Shown: in pieces, positions 48,856 through 59,800 of the stretch
Position numbering within the stretch: position 1 is the first letter of the stretch
Layout of the letters: every line of letters starts with the position of its first letter
Assembly (NCBI GenBank): GCA_013397435.1
Contig: VZRG01001492.1
Location: forward strand, 117,814 to 181,813
Length of the DNA: 64,000 bases
Direction: 5' to 3'
Source: Erythrocercus mccallii
Taxonomy: Eukaryota; Chordata; Aves; Passeriformes; Dicruridae
The notes under the pieces: model-generated
Database searches by the model: none
What the model saw: the letters and a program-made list of their open reading frames with translations, nothing else
What the model was told of the DNA's origin: nothing
Translations under genes and position numbers: made by a program

Positions 48856-51800
48856 ACTTATGATTGTCTAGAAACTAAAAGAACATTCCTTTTTGCTGAG
48901 GTTAATGTTAGGGTTATGTGCTTTGTAAGTGCAGGACTCTTACAGAATTAATTCACTGCTGATAATATTAGCAACCTTATGTTTGCAACTTTATGGAGGA
49001 GTTATTTCTATGTTATTAAGATACTGATTTTTAGCATATCTAGGAGAGGTATCTCCTCGATATCTAGGAGCACATCCGCACCTAGCATATCCTAGGTGAG
49101 GATAGGTAGGATAAATTCTTAATTGCCCTTCTTACTACCTTCTTATGTATTTCTCAAACAAATCCTCCTTTGGATCTGTAGCTTTTCTGCAGGACAAAAG
49201 CCTCACACTGTAAATTAGATGTCAAATTGTCTTGAAGTGCTGGATAACAACTGAAATTATTAAAAAAAAATGGAAGAAGAGGTAGGAGTTCCTTAGGGAT
49301 CCTCAAATTTGTGAAACATTTTAGAAAAATGTGTAGTGGGAGATACTTTCTGTTTCCACGCTTTTTCTCATTTTCTGCTGAGGGATGATAACTTGAGTTA
49401 GCAGTTACTGGTAGATGTTGCAAGGTGATGGTGAGATGCGTTGGCTCAGATCAGACTAATGATGAGAATATTACCACAGAGGCTTAAATACTCTGTAATG
49501 CCTGGTGAGAAAATAATTTTAGAGTTTGCTGCTATCTTATCTGCTGTCTGGTTGTTCTCCTTTTTATTTTGTGGGTTAGAGGACCTGACTGTGCGAATGA
49601 TTTAGGGAAAAGGAAGGTGCATCAACAGAAGGTATACAGTTAATACTCATGAACTGGAATATTATAATGCTTTAGCTGTATTAATGTAGGTGTGAAATGG
49701 TCGAAATCCCCTGTAATTCAATCCACCCACAAAATTAAAATACTGAGGCAAAACTATGCCAAAGGAAATGACCAGAAACTGATGAAAAAAAGGAGAGCAA
49801 GGGGCACACAGGCGAGCGGAAGAGGGAAATACCAAATGGTGTGAGAGAGGAGAGGGGGCCAAAGCAGTGCCCATGGTGAGGCTGCACCCCTGAGCCCAGC
49901 GTCCACAGAAAGGCTTGGCTGCGAGCCAGCCAGCGGGTGTTGGGCCAGAGTGGCCCTGGCAAATGCAGACCTCAGTGAGAGAGTTATGATCAAAGAGAGA
50001 GACCAGCGGGGTGAAACGGAGCAGTGCAGAGCTGGGCCGAGGAATCAGATGAATGAGTGATGCCCTCCCTAGTTTAGGGCTAGGGGAAGGATAACAATGA
50101 TGTATAAATATTCAGGGAAAAGAGAAATACTAAAAATTGTATTTGTCTATATACTGAGAGAATCTATTAGAAATATCCATAACTATACTGAAATGCAAAT
50201 TACTTGACCCTCGGTCTGTTTCACACAAGGAAGACAGGACCTGATGACAGGTGAGATTTGATGGAATGGTACATTTTTCAATAGTAACACAGCATATATT
50301 AAGTTTGCACTTTTAAAAATCAGTAGGTAGAGAAAATTTCTGTCAGAATTGGCCGAGGACGTGCCCAAAGCATTGTTTTGTATTTTTAAATGCTGAGAAA
50401 AGTTCCTGAAGAGGGAAATAAATTCTTTAGCATGCCAGAATTTAGAGAGGGTAAGGGACATGAATAATTATAAATCTCTAACCTAGACGTTAGTTTTGGA
50501 CAACATTGATTTTAAAGCTTTATATAGAGATTGATCAATCATGAACACTGGAATAAGAATTAATGCTTAATGGCATAAGGTTACAGAAAATACACTCTCT
50601 CAAAACTTGAAAAATAAAACATATAAGTTAAATTTAATCTTTGATAAACTTATTTGGAGCTGTGCAGCCTTTTATCTGGCAGAAGGACTATCTAGAATTG
50701 ACATTAGCCCCAAACCATCAACATGCACAGCACAGGCTCTTTTCAAATGCCACAGCAAACTGAGTTAGGGCATTGCACTGTTATCAGTGTGTGGCTCAGA
50801 CAAGTGATGGATCATCAGTGTGCCAGAACTGAGTTAAGCCATACAATGTCACCTTTGGGAGTTGGTTAATTTTCAAAAGCAAAAATAAATAAAATATGAA
50901 AGGCAAGAGCTCCTATTCTTCATGTCCAGCTGTGCTTCAACTCTCTCCAGGGAGAAGGCAGCAGCTGTTGGACACGGAGCTGTGTGGACTGGAGCATGGT
51001 GTGGTGAGAGTCACTGCTGGACACTGGTGTTGTGAACTGCTGGGTCCCACTGACTGCCCTCCAACCACACAGCTGGTAATGGTCTTAAAATACAGCCTTT
51101 CATCTTATACCATAAAAAAAAGACCCCAGTCTCTCTGTTTTGGGCATCTTCAGGTTACTGCTTTGCAAGTTATGGGAAACCTGAGCAAAACATCTTTCTT
51201 TGTTGGAGAGAAGTAGATAACAAAACTGCTACAGGAAAATATCTACTTCAATTTTTAAAAAATTTCTACATTTCAGTCTTTCACTTTTTCTTCCCCTTGT
51301 GACTGCATTCTTTTAAACCAATATTCTACATTTTAGGTTTACTGTCAGGAAATAGTGGAAATGTTTTAAAAAAATTTTGTGAAAGATGAACACTTCTTTC
51401 AAAGTTAAAAATCATCAGAACAGGGAAAATTTATTTACAATCACTCATTTACTAAATCAAATATTTGCAGTAAATTGTTTTGGAAGAAATCTTGTATTCT
51501 TTGAGAAAATTACTAATCAAGTCAAATTCAGTAATAAATGAATATGGTTACGTCTAAAGATTTTTTCCTTCTGTATTTTTACATGTCTTTAACTATTCCC
51601 AAAGCTGAACCATCCTCTGTATTTGTCAGCTGTTAGTGATACTTTAATGCCATCACAGAGGCCTGAGGCATTTGTTTTCTCTTTAATCAAGTTACGCGTG
51701 ATAACTTATTAGTGGATTTTTTGCAGGCAAAACAAAACTGATCATATTAAACATGTATTGAGTGGGAAGGCATTACATATTTAAATAGAATATGAGGATA

Positions 51801-52829
51801 GGTAGGATAAAAGATATGGTAGGATATGAATCTGCTATTTTAAATAAGGCAAGAGAAGCTTTGCCCAGACAAGGATCCACTTTTGTGTGTGTTACATATT
51901 TAAGCTACATCCCTAAGAGACATGGTATCTAAAATCAATGGACACAGTTAAAACATTCATATTCCCGCCTTGGGGTATCTCAGGAGTATGATTTTTTTTT
52001 CATTGTAACTAAAAGGTGACTGGGTACTCTTCCTCTTTCAGATATTGAAGGCTCAGTATTTAAAACCAGAAGCAGCAGGAAACCTCCTGCATCAGAAAAC
52101 TTTGACCAAGTAGTTATGCATAACACATACTTATTTAAATCTATATTTAATGTGAGTCCTGAATTGTTCAATTTTTCAACTTCACTCATTTTTTTTAAAA
52201 AAAATGTTTTTAACTTAAATATTCCTGAAGTGGGTGGTTAGAGAACAGCCCTGGGCAGGGGGAAGTTACATGGGGAGAGCTAGCCCAGGGCACTCATCTG
52301 TGGAGATAACAAACAGAAAGGCAGGCTCAAAATAATACTTTTCACTTCTACAGTGCCTTTAATCTGAAAACCAAAAAGCACTCTACAGAGTCCATGCCCT
52401 CGCTGGGCTGCAGTCACTTGTGGCTATTCCTTTGAGAGGCTTTTCAGCTGCTGTCTGTCCTCAGAGCTGGTCTGTCAGTCCTAGCCTGGTACCTCCCCAA
52501 CAGCAGTCCTGTGCAAATCAGTGCACTGTTCGGAAAAAGCAGACTGAGAAATAAACATTGCATAGGCATGAGCTTCATATCTACCAAACCAGGGCAGTCC
52601 AGAATTATGGACACTGAAACAAACACCCTCAAAACCAAACCAAAACAAAGAAACCCACCAAACCTGGAACAGAACTGGTTTTAAGTGCTGCACAATACAC
52701 AAGTGCAGAACTAGATAGAAACATGGACTACTTTGAGAACTTTTAGCAGGGGTAAAAAAGATGTTTTTCTTGATTTGGTGAATGTCATTGCAAAAAGAAT
52801 TTGAATCAGTCCTTAATCTTGCTACAGTG

Positions 52830-52886
52830 CTTTTCTTTTTTTCTTTTATTTTCTTTTTTTTCTCCTTTTTCTTTTCTTCTTTTCCC
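52830..52886. repeat. Pyrimidine-rich (T/C) tract
   Basis: About 57 bases consist almost only of T and C. The complementary strand reads as a lysine/glutamate-rich open frame, which is an artefact of the tract. Confidence 0.85.
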
Positions 52887-55800
52887 ATTGGTGATGTTTC
52901 CTTTCTGAAGACCATATAAAGCAGGACACAACAAAAGCATTTGCTTCTCTGGCCTTTTGAGATGAATTATATTTAAATCCAGTTCTTCCAATATCTGGGG
53001 GATGATGAGCTTGTGTGCTGCATCCCTTTAGCCAGTTCTTTGCCATCCTGAGGACTTCATGATTCACCATCACTGCACACGTGGAAAAGAAAAAACACCA
53101 GTGTCACGCTGTTGGATTAGTTGTCTCAGCAGAAAATAACATGCAAGAGTATCTCTAGACTTAATGAGAAGGTGTTACCAGAAAACAAATCTGTCACTTA
53201 TGCAATGGATGGACTGATGCTGGCAGCAAGGGCTGCTCTGATTCCTGTCTGATGGTTCATGGCTGCCCAGCACAGCCTTTCTCCTGCTCCCGCTCTCTTT
53301 CCACAGCTGAGGATAACTTTAGAATTTCTGGTTTACATCTGACCTCATAACAGATGCATTTTCTCTTTGTCCCACTGGTTTCTACCCAAGTGGCTTGCTC
53401 CCCAGCACTCTCTAAGAAATGTTTGGCTCATGCCAATGTTAAAAAATGTGACATCTTATATTGGCTGATTAGAATTCAGTCAGCAGGGATAACAGCACGG
53501 TTTTAAATCACCTCTGAAGCTGAAGGGGCCACTCATAATCTTAATATTTTACATTTTTACTTAAGTCTCTTGACAAATTGAAGCACATTCACAGTACTTC
53601 TTTCTGTACTAACTTACTGTCCACCCAAAACATTTCTCCATAAGAAGTCATCCTTTTTCAGACAGAAAGACTAGGAGGGCGCCCAGCAGCACCCAAGACA
53701 AACCAAACCTTTCAGGTGAGGGGGCACAGGGGGATTGCTTGTACTCCACCCCCTACAGTCACCCATGCTGTGAAGGGGACAGGCTACACTTATTTTTCTG
53801 GGACAATAGAGGTCTCTGGAGCAGAGATTGGTCTCTACCCCCTTGTGCTCCACAAATCATCAGTCCTTGTCTGCTGCCCCTGCGCGCACAGGATGGGAGC
53901 CCTGGCCCAGGGCAGCTGGGTGGGGCAGGGTTGCAATTCTGTGCTCAGGCACAATCAGGATTCTAGCAGTAGGTTTCAAAGGCAAGAGGTTTTAATTCAA
54001 ATATATATATTTTGAAAAGTGCATGTAAATTTTGAAAATTTGTATATACATATGTTTGTACGCCAGGGTAGGTGACCTCCACCTATCAGGGATCCCAGGT
54101 TGTCATATCTTGCCTCCTGCACACAAATGTGCAGCCTTGATGCTCATGAGTACAGTTTTTGCCATAATAATAGTTTTGTGTCCTTTTATTTCTTAATCTT
54201 TCACTTTCCCTGCTCAACAGAGCTGCTGAAAACATCTATTTATCTGTATGTAGTTCTCTTTCTGACATTATTTATTCATCTAAGAATTTGGTTGGGAAAA
54301 GCAGCAGATCTTGAACAGATAAGGTTCAATTTCAAATAAAGCAATTTTTTGTTTGTTTACCCAGAAATCCCACCACTTCAAATATCTTTTCACATTGAAA
54401 TGAAGCATATTTCAAAATTTCATGTGAAATGAAATTTCAAGGAGTAGCCTTGGGGTAAGGGAAAAACCACAGAAATATTTTATCGTCCTGTTCTTCAAAC
54501 TTTCAAAAATTTTTATATTAAAAATTCACTTACTCTGAAGAGTAGTTTTGGAACAACCTTCATTCTGAAAATGTCAAAGTGTCATTATTGAAATGTTTTG
54601 TCTTATATGTTTTCAAAATTATACCAAAATCATTCATAGTTCAAGATATTTGGGTCTTGATAAACTCCCCCTCAGCATCTCTGTGAAGCAAGAAAGCACC
54701 ATCTCTGCTCAGTGTAGCCTCGAGATGTTTCCCATACTGAAATATCAGTAAAATCTGAAAAGTAAATTACCCTAATTTTAGAAGAATTTTGCCCACACAA
54801 AGCAATCTTTCAGAATCTTGAATCTAATACTCTTGCACTTTGTATTCCACTAATATCCCTTGTCTGAGCAGCTCTAAATGTTTTAGAGATAAATCTCCTA
54901 TGTTTATTTGCATTTGTTTGCCTTTCTACAATTTAGGGGCATAAATTTCTCTAATCTAGTCTGATGCTAAGATACCATTCACAAAAAAATTGCTTAAGAA
55001 ATGTGTGTGCCTTTGCTCTGACTGAAGCATACTTATCTGAATAGGTTGCTTTTTTGTATCAAGGCTTAAGCCTCACTGTGGTGTTCTAAAATAACTCAGT
55101 TTTACAGGTGAGGAGCTTAAGGTAGGGTGTAGCACAAAGATGCCTTTTGATAGCCAGGAGCAAAACTGCTTTGCTTTCTTCTGATGAGGTTAATACAAAT
55201 CCAGTACAAAACCACTTGCTTTAGTGAGGGTGGTAAAATATCAGCTAAAGCTGGTAGGCCATGATTTTTTTTCCTTAAAATGAATTGTTAAAGATTTGGA
55301 AAATAACCTTGATGCTAAGGATGGTGTTGTGCCTAAAAAGCCTTTTACAGTATGATTTCTGCCGGTGTTAGCCTATGGCTGAAGCATCCTTTGTCCTATA
55401 CTCTGCTGTAGTCAGTGGAATGCTCAGCACATCTGCTTTCAGAGAACTGCTGTGCAGCTGCCTGTCCTTAACAATTTTCCCCCCTCTGAGTTATCATTTA
55501 GCAGCAGGAAGGGAAGACCCAGATGGCTAACAAATCCAGGATCTTTTCCAGTTGCTAAGGGTAAAATTAATGCGCTTGCTTGCATCCAGAACCTAGGATA
55601 TAAGCCTTTTTTTTTTTCCAAACAAAACTGAACTAAAACAAAACCAATTTCACTTACAACAGGTGTAACAAGAAACCTTTTACATACAAGTGGCTGGGGT
55701 AGACAAGCCCCATCCAAAGGTTCCTCTGAAACTGCAGCTTTGGAGCAACTGAGCTGCAAACTCAGCAGCAGTGATGATTTAACATCCCTATTTCACTCCT

Positions 55801-56719
55801 GAGTGAGGAAATTCCAAAAAGAGGATTGGAATATTATAAAAGTCTACAGCAGGAGGTGCAATTCTGCCAGAGAGGCATGTTCAGCAGAATTATCTGATGT
55901 CATGGGAAGCAGAAGACCTAGGTCCTCTCCCTGCTTCTGGCCTTGCCTGATTGCATCACTGCTTCCCTGCACCAGGGATTTCTTGGCACACAGGATGGCT
56001 TGTTTGTTATCATAACCTGGCACTGAGAAGCTGCTCTGCCCACTCCTCAAAATGCAGCTGCAACACAAGGGTGCAGGCAAGGGCAATGTACAGCCTCTTG
56101 TTTCCAGCTGGAAACAAGAACCAGAATTTTTAATCATGGAAAATTGCAAGAGGTTTGGGAGTTCTGGCCAAAATCCTGAGGAAATCAACCAGAAAGATTT
56201 TAAGTTTACAAGCTGTCACGATTCCGGTTTTGCATCCCACTGGGATCGCTGCTTGGACTATCAGCTAGTGCCAGCTCTGGGGGAGTGCTGCCAGGGGGCA
56301 CCGGGAAGATCCTTCGTGTTTCTCATTCTTGTTTTTTTCGTGGAGTCAGACAAGGCTGTGTCTGTCAGGTCACAGCTCCAGCCAAAACATCTGGCAGTGC
56401 TTCCCAAGAACCTATAGGCACCAGGTGGCAGAGGGGAACTGGGTGCCTTCAGTGGAGAGTGCCAAGGAAGCTATGCTGAATGCTTGTATTAACACCTTGG
56501 GAAACTGTGATTAAAGTCTGATCAGTGAGTGAAACTCCATCTGTGCCATCTGGTTGTCTGTCTTGCACCACTTTACAACTGTAAGATTATTTAGCAGTGC
56601 AGTTTACAGAAAAAGACCTGTTTAGGAATAAGAGTGTCAAGCCTTTAGTTTAAGTTGAAGTCAAAGTTTCTATATATAAAAATTTTAAAACTTAAATGGA
56701 CCAAAGAATAATTCTATAA

Positions 56720-56853
56720 TTACATACAAAAAAAATAGATTTTAGAGTGACATTGACCATATTTCTTCAAATAATATAATGAATTAAAATACCTTGGGCT
56801 GGCAATTGATTCTTTTTCTTCTTCTCTTACAGTAGGCAAACATTCACAGTCAC
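56720..56853 (-). CDS. TMEM154: TMEM154 last recognised coding exon
   Basis: The acceptor is 'cttacccttttccag|gtgac'. The exon enters in phase 1 and reads GDCECLPTVREEEKESIASPR, then a further 23 residues rich in aromatic and hydrophobic residues to a stop at 56,720. Human TMEM154 ends soon after the equivalent EEKES, in a short serine-rich tail. A good donor, AG|GTATTT, occurs within the Arg codon of SPR (exon end 56,793), so the last 23 codons may be intron read-through and the true terminal exon may lie to the left. Confidence 0.85.
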
Positions 56854-59800
56854 CTGGAAAAGGGTAAGAAACAATATAGTTACTCTTGGCAGTTGTTCTA
56901 AATTTATTTAAAAAACACATCAACTTTTATCATGCAGTGATTCTAGAATATATATCTGCAGATGCACTTCTGTACCCTTTTATCTGTACGGTCGCCATAG
57001 CATAAATCTTACACCTCCTTCCCTTTGATAGGTGTTGCCACAATTTATTTACTATAAATATTCCAGTTCTTTGTGTACACCTATACAAATGAGCTACTTT
57101 TGAGGACTGTCTCCTAAACTCTGCCACGGGGAGAGTTGTTTGTTAATCTTCCACTCCTGACAGGTGCACCTATGCTTTATAGTCCACCTGGGAATTTGGG
57201 CCTGGAGTTTAGGGAACACTAATGCGCACACACAGAGACACACGAAAGTATGTAAAATATTTGCTCCATTTTCTCCACCAAATTTTAAAATATATTTTAC
57301 ACCACTTTTTTTCCCCATGTAGTACACTTAATGCCTCTCTTTCACTACTGCCACTTAGCATGTTTTCTACAGGAGCTTACAGACCGCGAAGGTCAAAACC
57401 CCATCATGTGGAGCACTGTGCTAACGCAAAGAAATGCTCCAAAGAGCTTTATGTCCTGGAAAACAAAGCATGCCTACTAGTTCAGGCAAATGAGCCATTT
57501 GGGTAGAAGGCAAGGGACCAGGAATGAAAAAAATATCAGTGTTTCAGCAGTTCCTAACCAGTGAAAAGCTGTTCATGGTTCAAAATCAGGCCTTGGTTAA
57601 CTCATGGCTTACCAAAGGCCTGCATTTTTTGAGGAGACTCTGGAAGGACAATGCAGACCCCTTAGAGATTTTGACTGGGGAATTCACCTGGGAGAAAAAT
57701 GGGGGGGGAAACGCAAGGTACTTATAAGTAACTGAGAAGGCAGCTGAAGATGCTGCTGTTAGTTACTGCATGTTCTAATTGCTCCATGGGCTGACAGCCT
57801 GGCAAGGGAGGGGAAGGACATATTCATAGGTTCCTGGCAGCAATTTTAAATAAACGGTGATCTGAACTACAAGCAAATGTGTATTTCTTCTAGAATACCT
57901 CAATGTGGAGCAATGTGGAGTAAAGTGTAGAAATTCTGGAGGCTGAAAGGACTAGATGCTTCAGAGAAACTAGTATCTAGCATTAAAATGTGTATTTAAA
58001 AATATAAATAACATTCACAGCTATAAGTGTGTTTAATAGAAATGTCTACTGGAAACTGAAAACATTTATGAGATTCTATCACATATTAAAAATAAACTCC
58101 CACACAAACTAAAATACTTCTCTGAAAAACTCTACCCCGACATTTGTTCAGTTATTTTAGTAGGAGGGAGTCAAGAGCACAACTAAAAATGTTGTAGGAG
58201 AAGCAGTGATACGCATACAAAACACCTTCCATTGATTTCCTATGCATGGGATTTACGTCAGCAGGCAAGAGAGGGTGGATGGAGTAGAGGGTTACCATGT
58301 ACCATTTTTGTTCATGCTGTTCATCCATTTATCAAGCTCTTCCATTTCTATCTCCATAACAGAGGGTGTGTCTTCTTCAAAAATAGGACTTGGGAGAAGA
58401 GAGGGGGGGAAAAAACATTACACAAATGCTTAATTCAAACAACTTAAAATGTAGTGATTTTGTAGGACTTTCCTGTAATTCCAGACACATGTACAAACTC
58501 TGGAAAGCCAGTAATCTGAGGAGATGTCAGCCCAATGGGTGTGAACCAAGGGGCCACAAACAGTTGCGAGGGAGTGGCACTGAGATGCCAGTCCTGGGCA
58601 GAGGTGGGGCCAGCTGAGACATAACACACAGAGAGACTCAGATCGTGCAGCCAGAGACATGCCAGAGCACAGGATCATTGCAGCTTCTTGAAATCTGTCC
58701 CTGCTGTAAATAGAAAACTAAAAAAAATAAGATAGTTTGTCCCTGCCTTCCTGGAACACATGACCAAAGTACCATTACTCCAGTGTTAAAAGCTGAAGGC
58801 GTAAAGTTTCATCATAGCTGTGACTGACATTTGCAGTGACTTCAAAGGAAAGGTCATGAGAGCTGCATTTATTTAAATGCCTCTGCTTAGCTTCCTTTTG
58901 CTTATCATTCCTGCAGTCATATGATAGAAAATATTTTTTTTGCAAAAAACCCCTTTTTTTTTCCTCATAGAACCAATTCGTGAACTTTTCGGCATTGATT
59001 AGCAAGATGGAGGTCAATAGAAGGTAACAATAAAAATTATGACTCTGGTAAGAGCCACAAAGCTTCTGTTTTGTTTCCCAAGCATCTAAGTCATTGCTCA
59101 TGTGGCAGCCAGGCAAGCCTTTCTGCCTCATCTCTAAGAAGATAAACTTGAAAAACAGGAGAGCAAGACACAGAGCTTATTCTTAATAGCAAAAGCCTGT
59201 GATGAGCCTGGGAACTGCTTCCCTTTGCTCATGGGGCACCTTGTGCCTCTTGCGGCTGATGGAGCAGGAGGTGCCTGAGAGCAGGCTCAGCGAGGCTGTG
59301 GGTGTCTGTGGGGCAGGCCTTTCCTCAGTCACCACTAACTCTTGTTCTCCTGCTCTAGTCTTACACTTCAGCCATGTACTGAAGTCACACTTTATCCACT
59401 TGTGGAGATTGCTGGTTCAATTAATGGCAAAAAGTAATGGTGTTTAGTGTGCAGCTAAATTAAAAGAGGCAGTGGAGGAGACAAAGGTTAGAGTAAAATA
59501 ATTTTTTTTAAAAAAAGAACGATATTTGTAAAATTTACCTTTTTACGTTTTCACTTCCCAGTTCATCTGGAAAAGAAGAAAGTTGGTGTTCATTGTTCTG
59601 CATGATATTTACCCATTGTATTTACAGGGCCCAGACTGCATGCAAGCCTTGAATAGGGTCAAGTAAAATGGGTTGCATTTTCAAAACCTAAGTTGCAGAT
59701 GAAAGACAAAACATCTTATCCTGTTTGCAGTTTTCAGAGGAACCCATTATTTTGAATCTAAAAGCATCTCATTATTAGCTCAGCCGTGCTGGGAGGAAGC

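Larger units (their letters stand above)
47356..56719. other. Probable intergenic DNA and TMEM154 3' flank
   Basis: No gene is recognised here. The part nearest 56.7 kb may include the TMEM154 3' untranslated region, but no AATAAA on the minus strand lies close to the stop codon. The region holds homopolymer and pyrimidine tracts, an A9T10 palindrome, and two GC-richer patches of unknown identity at about 49.80-50.05 and 53.68-53.95 kb, which could be old repeats. Confidence 0.55.

Noticed and set aside
52806..52991. Lysine-rich open frame on the minus strand
   Set aside because: It is the translation of the T/C-rich tract at 52,830-52,886.
58291..58302. Alternative donor six bases after the chosen one in the TMEM154 tail exon
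   Set aside because: Joining from it to the next exon would create a stop at the junction and lose the conserved CECLPT, whereas the chosen donor gives the expected reading.
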